Assembly: GCF_016808335.1 (NCBI RefSeq)
Contig: NC_053143.1
Coordinates: forward strand, 51,677,441 to 51,741,440
DNA length: 64,000 bases
Reading direction: 5' to 3'
Source of the DNA: Panicum virgatum
Lineage: Eukaryota > Streptophyta > Magnoliopsida > Poales > Poaceae
A model generated the notes under the pieces. That model saw only the letters and a list, made by a program, of their open reading frames with translations, searched no databases and was not told where the DNA came from. Shown here one piece after another: positions 34,903 through 47,100 of this stretch (positions are counted from its first letter, which is position 1; each line of letters opens with the position of its first letter). A program made the translations under genes and the position numbers.

Positions 34903-37285
34903 ATGTCGTCGGCTCCCCTGCTCGGCGACTGCGGCAATGGCGATGGCATGGGCGCCGCCAGCAAAGGTGGCGGCCAGGAGCAGCTGCCGTGGTGGTCACG
35001 GTGGCTGGGGCGCATGGTGGACACGGAGGAGGCGGAGGCGGAGGCGCAGCTGCGGTTCGCGGTGCCGATGGTGGTGACCAGCATGGCCTACTACGGCATC
35101 CCGCTGGTGTCGGTGATGTTCTCGGGCCACCTCGGCGATGTCCACCTCGCCGGCGCCACGCTCGGCAACTCCTGGGCCACCGTCACCGGCTACGCCTTCG
35201 TGGTACGTAGTACAGAGCCGCTACGGAAATTCTTGCTCACCATTCTGTCTCGATCTGTTAGTTCATCCTCTGGTGTCCAAGCAGACAGGGTGATATTTCG
35301 TTTCAGAATCTACCATGGGTGAACAGCAACGACATAGCTAGAGTCAACATTTTCCTTGCATGCTTTCTGTAATAGCAACGACGTAGTGTCATGGACAATA
35401 AGCATCTTCGAGAGACTCTATATCTTTAGAAATAGAGATTTTGGTTAAAATTGCCATCCAATAGTCTGTTCAATTAGATTTCTAAATATTAAATTTCTCT
35501 ATTCTGGATTTTTCTCTATCCAAAGATGGAGAGCAAGAATGGCTCTCAAGACTACACACAAATATAAAAAAGCTGTTAGGGAGTACAAAGATATAGAAAA
35601 TAATGATTTTTACTCAAATCTTAGAGAGTATATTTTAGAAATGCTCTTGGCATGGAATGATGTGATCACTGCTATTTTTCCAGATGGGCCTGAGCGGCGC
35701 CCTAGAGACGCTATGTGGGAAGGCGTATGGCGCCCGGCTGTACCGCATGCTGGGCCTGTACCTGCAGTCATCGTGCATCATGTCGGCCGCCGTGTCGGCG
35801 CTCATCTCTGTACTCTGGTACTTCACGGAGCCACTGCTGCTGTTCCTTCAGCAGGACCCCGATGTGTCCCATGCTGCCGCGGTGTTCGTCCAGGCCCAGA
35901 TCCCAGCCCTCTTTGCGTTCGCCTTCATACAGTGCCTGCTCCGATACCTGCAGACACAGTCCGTGGTGCTCCCGCTCGTCGTCTGCTCCGTGGCGCCCTT
36001 CGCCCTCCACATCCTTCTCGCGCACCTGCTGGTGAACGTGCTCGGCCTGGGGCTCGCTGGCGCCTCCGCTGCGGTCTCGGCGACACTATGGCTGTCCTGC
36101 CTGATGCTGCTCGCCTACGTGCTTCTCTCCGAGAAGTTCAGTGAGACATGGAGGGGGTTCTCCGCTGACGCCTTCAAGTACGTGCTACCCACCGTGAAGC
36201 TCGCCACGCCGTCAGCCATCATGGTCTGGTCAGTGTTCTTATTGCCAGTCACGTACAGTATCGTGTTCCTGGTTCAGTGTGGCTGTGTGCATGACTGGGA
36301 GACGACCTTTCGGCTGCAGCTTAGAGCTATGGGCGTTCGAGCTCCTGGTGCTCATCGCCGGTTTGCTACCGAATCCCACCGTTGACACGCCGCTGATCGC
36401 CATGTGGTAAATGAAGATAATGTCGTTAGATGTACCGTACCATCAGTTTGATTCATCTTGAAATTAATCAAACTAATCATCACTTAATTACATCCTGTAA
36501 AAAATGTGTACTGCAGCTCTAGCACGGAGGCGATTATCTGCATGATCTCAGTTGGGTTCAGTGCCGCGGTGAGGTGCGTAACATGGCAGCTAAGCTAGAT
36601 CAGTTTAATTTGTCAGACACATTCTTCATCTGTATTTAATTTGCAGCTTCAGTTTCTCTCTGCATACATTGTGCACATTGCTTTTATACATGCAATGTCG
36701 GTGTTTGAATATAATCTTGGCATTGGTTGCAGCACACGGGTGGCGAACGAGATCGGCGCGGGGAACGTGGACCGGGCGAGGAACGCGGTGTCGGTGACGA
36801 TGAAGCTCTCGGTGTTCCTCGCCATCTCCTTCGTGCTGCTCCTGGGGTTGGGCCACGACCTATGGGCGAGCCTCTTCAGCCGGAGCTCCACGATCGTGTC
36901 CCAGTTCGCGGCCATCACGCCGCTCATGATGATCTCCATTGTGCTTGACTCGGCGCAGGGCGTCCTGGCAGGTGTGTCGCGGGGCTGCGGGTGGCAGCAC
37001 CTGGCTGCAATGACCAACCTGGTGGCCTTCTACTTGGTCGGCATGCCGCTCGCCATCCTCTTCGCCTTCAAACTCAAGTTCTATGCCAAGGTACGCACTA
37101 GTGTCTCGATCGATCTCTTGCCAACAATGTCCCAGCATCTTTTTCTCTGGATGCAGGGTTTGTGGGCGGGGCTGATTTGTGGGGTGACATGCCAAGCCTG
37201 CTCATTGCTGGTGATCACCGTCCGCACCAAGTGGTCGAAGCTCGTGGAGGTCATGCAGGAGGAGAAAGCCAACTACGTCGCGTAG
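34903..37285 (+). CDS. MATE (DTX-type) multidrug and toxic compound efflux transporter, intact
   Basis: Six exons: 34903-35202, 35684-36228, 36320-36406, 36517-36573, 36733-37090, 37157-37285. All have GT/AG introns and phases that close, giving 491 residues, the usual MATE length. MATE proteins export small organic compounds (flavonoids, alkaloids, organic acids, hormones) by proton antiport across the plasma membrane or tonoplast, with 12 membrane helices. Family signatures are visible: QLRFAVPMVVTSM and VMFSGHLGDVHLAGATLGNS (exon 1), GLSGALETLCGKAYGA at the start of exon 2, LELWAFELLVLIAGLLPNP (exon 3), and STRVANEIGAGN across exons 4-5. The ATG at 34903 is the first in frame before the conserved N-terminal acidic and basic stretch. 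Internal motifs resemble Arabidopsis DTX1-type members more than TT12 types, so the substrate cannot be named. No transposon lies in its introns. Confidence 0.93.
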
Positions 37286-38368
37286 CACAAATAATGCTAT
37301 CTCTTGAGTTCTTGACCCGAAAAGGGGAATGGATCGGAGTTCTACGCCGTGATTAGGCCTGGAACAAGTGTTGGGGAATTTTGTTAACTAGGAAAGCTGT
37401 ATCCAAACTACCAGAAAGCACCCTCATATTAGACTTTGTGGAATAATTAGTTCCTATGAAATGGTCGAACATATGGACATGAGTTGGATAACCGATTAAG
37501 ATTAAACCTCATGGCAAGAACCATCTGTGATATGGGTGGTTCCCAACACATACAAAACTAGAAAACATCGCTCCGATACTTAAGAACTTTGTACGCTAAA
37601 CCGTAGAGTCCGAAAAATTTCATTATCTAAAAAAAATACTTAAGAACCTTGAGTTTGTCGCGCTATCACCTGCAGTGCAGGATGTGCACCTCGACTGCGA
37701 TTTCCACTCAATTTTACGCGTCTTGCAGCGAAACACCAACATTGGACTGCCCTGCGTGATCGCCCTCCATGGATACAAAATGTCTGAATTATTTGGAGCA
37801 TGATCTACAATATTGCGACAGTACATATATCTTGACCACATTTCTGCAGGTTTAATTTATGTCAAGTCAATTGAAGGGAAATACCTACAAAGCTGATCAA
37901 ACCTTAGCTTCCCCTGCAGTCTGAAAAATGAAACAAATTAAACCTTCGACATCTAACAGGGTCATCATGTCAATACTGCTAGAGAGTTGGGGAGGAAACT
38001 TTCAGCTTTGACATTGGAAAAACGGACACTTCAGCATCGGTCACTGCCCACTGCTCCACAGACTTTTTTCTGCCAGCTGCAAAGGAACCGATGCTGGGAA
38101 ATAATGGAACCATAAGATTTGCTGAGCAGCAGGGCTACCATGCACAAAGGAGAGGATGGCTGCAGTTATGGACCATGAGATTTGGCCTATCTTTTTTGGC
38201 AAACTAGATAAAAAGTATGTAGATGCTATTGCAAGGTCAACCAATGATATTATTATCTTATTAAATGCATCGCTGCTAAGTTCTAATATAATACACAAGC
38301 ATCAAGAATCGATGGATGACATAAGCCAATGGGCATGGTCCTGCCACCTAGTAGATCACTTCTACTAT
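37286..38368. other. 3' flank of MATE gene, no recognised gene
   Basis: AT-rich intergenic DNA. Short frames on both strands match nothing and lack gene structure. Confidence 0.5.
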
Positions 38369-38620
38369 TTAACTTTTACTTTGTCCACAAAAGAATGCAA
38401 TTATGGGATCCGTGCCAGTCAATCTAGTTCATGTTTGACCAAATTTATAGTAAATAATATTAGTGTTTATGTCTCCAAATAATTTTATTATGAAAATATA
38501 TTCTATGACTAATCTAATGGTACTTATTTTATGTCATGAATGTTATTACTTTAGTCAAAGTTCAAATTGTTTTACTTCTCAAAAAGTGAAAATTGCATCC
38601 TTTTGTGGACGGAGGGAGTA
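38369..38620. mobile_element. Stowaway-type MITE (Tc1/mariner)
   Basis: The right end is GTGGACGGAGGGAGTA, the inverse of the classic grass Stowaway terminus TACTCCCTCCGTCC. The interior ('ttgaccaaatttatagtaaa' ... 'tttagtcaaagttcaaattg' ... 'aattgcatccttttgtggac') has the usual self-complementary Stowaway layout. The left terminus ('actttgtccacaaaagaatgcaa', about 38376) is degenerate. Confidence 0.75.
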
Positions 38621-39094
38621 AATAATAAAGAGTGTGGCCAAATATAAATAATCAAGTGGTATTGGTGACCGGATCGGATCAGGTAGGAAGAGTATTATTT
38701 CACAAAAAAAAAGTTTATATAACATTGGACGGCTATAATTTTTTTGAACAATGCACTACTAACAACTTCTAGTTATTTGGGCATTGATTTTATTCAAATT
38801 AAGAGCTTCATGGTCATGGATTAGTGTGCAGAGATCGTGCTGCTAGCAGCTTGCCCTGGCCGTATGCTGACTTAAAAAAAAAGAATTGTATATAGCAACT
38901 TGCAAGTACTCACATGAGAGATATATTGCGTATAGATGCCATGTGAACAGGGTTAGACTAGGTGAAACGCCGTGCATTGCTACTGATGACGTGGGGGTTT
39001 GTAGAAAGCCATCTATTTCATTTGGAAGAAGAAAATTCAAAAGGAATGGTGCAGTACAAATTGTTACTTTAAATTCTATAGCAATTTTGTAGTA
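38621..39094. other. Spacer, no recognised gene
   Basis: AT-rich sequence between the MITE and a Helitron-like element; nothing supportable. Confidence 0.5.
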
Positions 39095-39862
39095 CTAGCC
39101 TATCAAACCCATGCTCGGCTAATTACAATTAATATAAAATAAGATTTATAGCTAATAATTATAATTATCTACCTTGCGCTCTCTATCATCTATTAAATAT
39201 TCTAACACATACTCTAAAATATATATTTGTCATTATCTAGTTGCAATAGGATTTATTTTGCACATATATTTAATTGAACTATTTATTTGTGAATTGGTAT
39301 TCTTATCAATTCCATCGTACATCATACATGGTGATACATATCGTTTGTAGTATATTTATATAAACAATAATATAAATACTATATTAATAATGATAGAAAT
39401 AGCAATTTAGAATTTTATATTCATGCATTTTAATATTTTGTTTTAATTATATAATTTAGATTCAGATTTAGGTTTTACCTTAACTTTTAATAATGATATA
39501 ATTGGATAATTTATATGTAAATTTAGAGGGTTATTTGCATTATTTTTACAATGGTATAGGCGGGCAATTTATACGAAGATTAGGGGGTTACTTTAGATTT
39601 TTTATAATGGTAGAGGTGGGTAATTAGATATATATTTACGGGTTACTTTAGTCTATTTGCATAATGGTAGAGGTGAATAATTTATTAGAAAAAAAATATC
39701 CAATGAATATTATGATTAGAGTCATCGATTGATGACCGGATATTTCTGATTTTTGTAACAATTTCTAGGATTTCTCTTTATTTTTTTAGTGTCCACCTAT
39801 GATTCTATATGGCTTCACGTAGAATTGAAAAGGACCGGAGCCTCCAATTAATAACAGTAAGA
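39095..39862 (-). mobile_element. Helitron-like non-autonomous element, copy B
   Basis: In reverse orientation it starts TCTTACTGTTATTAATTGG after an A (39862) and ends in the same AGCC...GGGTTTGATAGGCTAG hairpin block with CTAG (39095) followed by T. It shares the body repeats with copy A at 2386-3056. No coding capacity. Confidence 0.6.
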
Positions 39863-41109
39863 TTGTTTGGTTACTGATATGATGCTCTCAAGTATTCAAA
39901 TTGCACAAACAGTGGATGATGGAAGCAAAAGCGGGCAAGCGACCTCAAATGGGCTATTTTTGACCATTTGTGTTTTATATGTAGAGAATAAGTTATTCCA
40001 TTGGGCTAGGCCAATAGGACCCAAATAAACCATGGCATGGCCCGAGGGATTTCACTATGTTTAGCCCGTCCCAACATCTTGATTCGGCATCGTCAATGGT
40101 TAAAATGGATCCTATATATCTTTCCAAAGATTTTTTTATTGTCTATCTTTCAATATTGGAGATTTGTGCAACTCTTGCCCACCATTGGATTCTAGTTCTG
40201 ATTCTGCAGAATGCATTCGGATGCGGCGCATGCACATGTGCAAATGACACGTTTCTGGTTGGCTCTAGTGGGTGGAGGTTGCTTTTGGATTTCAAACTTT
40301 AAATATGTTTTTCTCTCAAACCGTAAATCTATTTTTAATCCATTTAAATTGTTGTGTTGTACTTGATTTATTTAGAATTTTGAACTTGATTTATAGAAAT
40401 GTTGATTATATTCTATATTTAAAATGTTGATCATAATAGTATTTGATAAAATAAAGAATGAATACACAGCTGACAATAATAAAAAGTAACTAATAACAGT
40501 CTACCATCTAAAGCCTAGAGTAGCAAATTATGTTGGTTGCTGTGCATCGCGCTGCTGCTATCTGTGATCTGTCTGCCTTGAGGGCTGCTGTCTGTCCGTT
40601 GTGCTTTCGGAGCGTACTTGGCTGTACAATGGTAGGTGTTCCCATCGAACCGAAGATATATAAGAACGCCCAATGGTTAAGCGCATGCCATAACCCAGTT
40701 ATGTTTTCTCAGTGCCCTCGGGAATAAAATATTTTTTTTGCATCGACTGTATCTCTGCCGAAACTTTTTCCCCATAAATGAATTTAAGATGATAATTCTT
40801 CCTAATAATAAAATAATCAGAAACCCTCTCTTCATGTATGCGCAAAAAACTCCTTAATTACAATATTTTTCTTAGCTATGCCAAAATCATTTGAATAATT
40901 GAATACACTATATATATTAGTATGCGGACTGATTGTCATTAGCGAATTGGTTCTTCATTTTTTTTCTAACTTTATTGTAGCTATATGTGTATCCTTGTAA
41001 TGCAGAAATCGGAAATGTCATAGTTCGAGGAACTTGTATATACTCGATGTAAAAACCTTAAATTTTAAAAAAAATTCTCTTACAAAAAATTATTTTATAC
41101 AGTACTGTT
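39863..41109. other. 3' flank of laccase-2, no recognised gene
   Basis: Mostly AT-rich with a modest GC island at 40530-40640. No domain, RNA gene or repeat recognised. Confidence 0.5.
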
Positions 41110-44100
41110 TTAACTTTGCGAGACACCATCTTTTCCTTCGTAGGGTTCTAATTCATTGAAAACGCCATCATCGTCATGGTTACACTTTGGAAGATCATCA
41201 GGTGGTGGTGGAAGAATTGAAGCCACCGTAGGTCCATCCTCTACGATGAACACAGCAGCCATGCCCCTGGTGTCATGAAAATCAAAGTGACAATGCACGT
41301 ACCACACTCCTGTAACGTAGCATAAAAGAGAATACATAAGATCTCTCAAACTTTTAACAACAACATGAGAACATAAACAAATAAAGCTGCAGATTATTGC
41401 ACTAGAACCCGCTCCCCCACCCCGAGCGCCCCCTCCTTCCTCCCCTCCGCCTCGCCGCAGCCGGAGCTCACCGGTGGAAGTCCACTCGGCCGTGATGAGG
41501 GCGGCGGCGGGCACTTCGCCCCCCCCCCCCCCTTCCGTTGAAGTTCTCCCTCTTCCACAACCTTCCCCTTCTCCCTTCTCTCTTCTTGCTGGTGGTGGCA
41601 TGCCGGTTGGTGGCCGGCGCCGTCCTCCGCAGATCCGGCGCCGATGGCCGCAGATCCGGTGCCTCCCGGGTCGTTGGAGCATGCCCCTCGCAGATCGGCT
41701 TGGGGGGCGTCCGCGCCTGGGCTGCCGGAGGGGCACGACTGCCGCGTCTCCCCGCAGTTGCGCATGGCTGGGGCGCTGCGGCGGCGGCGTCCGCGGCCTG
41801 GTGGCCGGTGGGGCGCGGCTGTGGCGGCTCCCACGGCTGCGCGCTGCTGGGGCGCAGCAAGGGGACGGCCACAACCTAGCAAACATCGTGACATCTGTGA
41901 GCGGCGGACCTCCCCTCCGTGCTGTCCTCTATGGCCTGATCCGGCCTCCCGGGGGCCTGTTCTACCATCAACGGGGAGGTCCGCCGTCGGCCACCGCCCT
42001 GGTCGGTCGCATGGTGCAGCAGCTGCGGGTGGCGACGGCGCTAGCTCGGGGTGCCAGATCCGGTGCTCTGGAGGGTGGATCCAGCGCCCCTAAGGTCTTC
42101 TGCGTGGTGGTTCGGCCGCCGGCGTGCTGGCTGTGCCCTGGTCCTGTGCGGGGGCCGCGTGGTGGTCCGGCTTCCGGCGCGCTGGCCGTGGTCCTGGTCC
42201 TGTGCGGGTGCCGGTGCGGAGCTCTTGCGGCTCTGATTTGCTTGGTCACCCCGGTCCGGCGGGTCCCCGGCGACCGGATCCCCCCGAGCTGTCGCCATGC
42301 CTCCTCTTCCCTATGCCTCCACAATCACCTCTCCACTCGATTGGCGCGGTGGTCACGTATATCGACCTGCTCCTCTTCAAGACAAGCTGAGGTATAAGCA
42401 TGGTGGCCGTTCCTATGTGCCTCGTCTCGTGCTTCTATTGGACTCTACCGTGGCTCCGCATGTGTCCGCTGTTGGCGCCTCTACTTCGTCGGGGATCTCC
42501 TTGTTGATGGAGACTCCAAACCAATTGCCGGGTGGTGAAGTTCGTCCTTTGCCGGCCCTCCCTCCTTTGGGGCTTCCTCCCCTCAAAGGGCGTTGGATGG
42601 TGGTGGGCGGCGCCCGGATGTGCCTTACTTGGTGTCGCTGTCAGCTCGAAGGGAGGTCGTCGTTTCCGATGACATTCTGGTCAAGTTGTCTCCCCCAGCC
42701 TTAGCCCCCATTCTGTTGGGCGAGCCCTCCCAATTTGTAGGAGGGTGGCTCACAAGGCGGCGTAGCTGCGAGGGGTGGGTGGATGCAATTTGGCTCTTGT
42801 GAACCTGGCAAGCAAGTTGTTCGGTTGCGGCTCCCATTGAGTTGGTTTCTACCGTGGTTCCGCAAGTGTCCGCTGCTGGCGCCTCTACTTTGTCGGCACT
42901 CTCCTTGTTGATGGAGACTCCAAACCAATTGCCGGGTGGTGAAGTTCGCCCTTTGCCGGCCCTCCCTCCTTTGGGGTTTCCTCCCCTCAAAGGGCGTTGG
43001 ATGGCGGTGGGCGGCGCCCGGATGTGCCTTTCTTGGTGTTGTTGTCAGCTCGAAGGGAGGTCGTCGTTTCCGGCGACATTCTGGTCAAGTTGTCTCCCCC
43101 AGTCTTAGGCCCCATTCTGTTGGGCGAGCCCTCCCAAATCGTAGGAGGGTGGCTCACAGGGCGGCGTAGCTGCGAGGGGTGGGTGGATGCAATTTGGCTC
43201 TTGTGAACCTGGCAAGCATGTTGTTTGGTTGCGGCTCCCATGGACGATTGGTAGAAAACTTTTGGTGTACCCTTGAGCTGTATTAGAATTTGTGATGTGT
43301 CCATGTAACCTCTCTTGTATTTTCTCCCTTTTCGGCCTAGCCGACCTCACATTGTTCTCCCTCGACTTGTCGAGATAATCTTTGTAAGTGTCATTGTAAC
43401 GGCTCCGTCTCGGAGCTCTTTCGATCAATGAAATAGTAGGTGGGGATCCCCCCCCAAATTTGTTCGAAAAAAAATAAATTCAAATTGTTTTCAATTTGTC
43501 CTGTTAAATCATCATGAAAAACTAAAAAGGATAACACTTAAGTTGCTCAAAACGCAAGTGGAAATTTCGTGTTTCAATTCAATTTCTATGTTTTTTTTCG
43601 AAAGATCCTGAACCTTGCGGTTCGGCGTATATTAATAAGAAGAAGAGAATTGACCCTGTTTATAGGTAAACCGGGCCCAAAAACCGCACAAAAATTTCTA
43701 TGTTTTCAACAGACGTTATGGGCTACACGGTCAGTTGGTTAGCTAGATCATGGTAAGTGGTGTGGATTTGACAGCCCTTGGTTCTATTAAGTCCCAGTTA
43801 GCAGATGCACGCGTGTCTCAGGTGCATAGTGATCTACACCTTCTATTTCATGAATATATGATGTTTACATTTTGCATGCCGTTGTGTCATCTAACCTTTC
43901 CTTGAGAAAATGCTTGACCATAGTTTGTGTGTGTGTACCTGGGTTGTCTGCGATGAACCGAAGGGCGACCCACCCAAGCCTTGGGACAACCACGGTGTTC
44001 TTGACCGGTGGATCCACAAGGTTGTACTTGGCCACATCCTTCACCTCATCGTAGATGCCGTAGTCCTGGGCGAGCACGAACATATCGTGCCCGTGTAGGT

Positions 44101-47100
44101 GCATGGGGTGGGAGCCGGTCTGCATCAACGCCGTGTTCTGAAACACCACCTCCACCGCCGTGCCATGCCGGAACCGCCGTCCTACCATCCTCTTCTCCGT
44201 CGCCTCCAGCTGCGCCTCCTTGGGTCCATCCGGGACCAGGGAGTGGTCGGTGAAGTTGAACACCCTCGGCGGCGAGTTTGGCAGCATGAACAGATCCACT
44301 CCCCCAATGGAAGCCGTGTCGTTGTTGCGGTGGTAGTAGTGTGACTCCAGCAATGGCGCTGCCACTGATCTAGGGATCTGGAAAGAGACGTTGTTCATGG
44401 CCACCGCGAGGATGGATTCATTGCTACCACTCCTCTTGCAGGACTGGCGACCATGCCGGCAGATAGAGCCGTCACTGAGTGTGATGAAGAAGTACTCATC
44501 AGGGTGCACCGGCACCTGTGGCTGCCGTAGGCTGGTCAAGTTGCCGTGGAAGTAATAGGTGGTCATGGTGTCGTGCTGGTCAGGCAGGTCAGGCACCACC
44601 GGGGCTACATTGTGGTGGCCTGAGGTGCCATTCTTGTGGCTGTACTGCACCGTGCCGCTCGTCATGAAGAACGGGAGCTGCTGGTCAGGCTTCGGCGACT
44701 GTAGCGCTACGGCAACCATGCAGTACTTGCCAGGAGGCGCGTCGGCAACCACTAGGACGTCCAGCGTCTCGCCGGGTGCAATCGCAATGGTGTCTGTGGT
44801 GTAGGGGTTGACGTAGTTGGCGTCGGCGGCAACCACCGTTAACTTGTGTCCGGCGATCTTGAGGTAGAACTCGGTGAAGAGTGCAGCGTTGATTACTCGT
44901 AGTAGGTAGGTCATTCCAGTCTCCACCTCCAGCACGAAGCCATCTTTTACAATCCCTTCATAGTTGAAGCACTCCAATGATATGTGTTGACACAAAATCG
45001 TGCCAACACACTCGAATGCGCTAGAACACGCGAACGATCGTCAAAACGATCAACGCCTGCGAAACCCTGGGCGGACCGGTTTCGCCGACCGGTCTAACCG
45101 GTGCAGGCAGGGGCTCGCTGGAAACCTAGAACAGCGAGCTCGGGAGGGACCCCGTCGGAGCTCGTGATCGTAGGGTTGCTCTGAGGTCGGCAGGCCACTC
45201 AGAACGTCTTCAAACGCCGCCGGGACGAAGGAAGAAAGCAATCTAGGGTTGGAAAAGGCTAGGGTTTGAGAGATAAAAGTAATGCGATTTTTTGTATTGA
45301 TTCGATTGGAAATAACCTCAATCGGCCTTAGCCTTTATATTTATAGGCCGGGGAAGACGTACCCCTTCACGAGTAGGATTACATGAGGACTCTTTACAAA
45401 AAATCTAATTATACTCGGACTGTACAGACCTGACCGGTCTGACCGGTCGGCCCGACCGGTCAGACCGGTCGACCTCATCAGATGCCAAATTTGGCTGTCA
45501 ACATATGCCCCCCTGCTTTTTGGTGAGTTTCACAAGCCAAAAAGCAAGAACTATCTTGATGTACATGTTTCACACAGGGCATACAACTCTAAAAAAATAA
45601 GACTAAGGGCGATATTCAATACCGGCCGTCTTCGTCTTCACGCACTTTGCCAAACGCTAGGATAGAATTTCTTCAAATATCTCCCATTGATAGCCCTAGG
45701 TAGACGTTCACCTTGCACAGTCCCCATCATATACGAATTTCCGGAGATAACTTTGACAATCTTGTATGGACCCTCCCAACTTGGCGACCATTTGCCAAAC
45801 TTGTTGCTTTTCATCCCAAGAGGCAAAATTGTCTTCCAAACCAGATCCCCAACCTGAAAAGATTTAAGTTTCACCTTTTTGTTGTAAGCTCTGGCCACCC
45901 GAAGCTTATCTTTCTCAATCTCCTTCAAAGCCTTCAAACGCTTGTCGGTCACCTCATCGATATTATTCATCATCAAATCATGGTAATCAACCGCGGAGAG
46001 GTCATTTTGCTTTGCCAACCTATATGCGTCCAGATTTACCTCAACGGGTAAAACGGCCTCTTGACCATACACAAGCTCAAAAGGAGTAACCTTAGTAGAA
46101 CCATGTCTAGATATACGATGAGCCCATAACGCTTCGGATAACACTTCATGCCACCTCCTAGGATTTTCTCCTATCTTCTTTTTGACAAGTTTGATCAAAA
46201 TCTTATTACTAGACTCGGCCTGTCCATTGGCCTGAGCATAGTATGGAGATGAATTGAGCAATTTAATCTTCTAAGATTCGGCAAAAGCACGCACCTCTTT
46301 TGATATAAATGAAGTACCTTGATCCGTTGTTAAAGTTTGTGGAATGCCGAATCTATGAATAATATGCTCAGTAATAAACTCAATTACCTCTTTATGCGTC
46401 ATATTCTTCAAAGGAACCGCTTCGGTCTATTTAGTGAAATAATCCGTAGCAACCAACACGAAGCGATGCCCCTTTGAAGATGGAGGATTAATTTGTCCAA
46501 TGAAATCCAACCCCCAACCTCGGAACGGCCATGGTTTAATAATAGGATGCATCAACGCAGCAGGCACCAATTGCAAATCATCAAACCGCTGACATTCTTC
46601 ACATTCTTTATAGTACTTGAAACAATCGGATAACATAGTGGGACAATAAAAACCGGCTCTTCTAAGTAACCACTTCATCTTAGGAGCCGATTGATGAGTA
46701 CCACAAATACCTTCAAGAACCTCACCCATAGCAATCCGGGCCTGATCCGAGTCTAAACATTTGAGGAGCAAATCTTCGGCAGTTCGACGATAAAGTTTGT
46801 CGTCAATTAAAATATACTTGAAAGCCAAACGCCGAATATTTCTCTCTGCACCACGACCAGGATCTCTCAAATATGATATAAGAGGGACCCTCCAATCCTG
46901 AGCTTCGGCCGAAACAATTGAATCAACTTTTTTGGCCAAATCAGAATTAGCAGCTGCATCACCGGTCAGACCGGTCTCTGGACCTGTCAGACCGGTCTGG
47001 GCGGTCAGACCGGTATCACCGACCAGTCGGACCGGTGTGTCCAGAACCAGAAACTCGGCTTTCGTGTGCATCGGCTTGCGAATGTTGAAATATTTTTTCG

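Noticed and set aside
37162..37356. A separate 64-codon gene after the MATE exons
   Set aside because: It is an out-of-frame shadow of MATE exon 6.
41394..42397. Long frames of up to 307 codons on both strands in laccase-2 intron 5
   Set aside because: GC-rich LINE-type insert; translations differ by frame, show no domain, and the minus-strand one merely reads into laccase exon 6.
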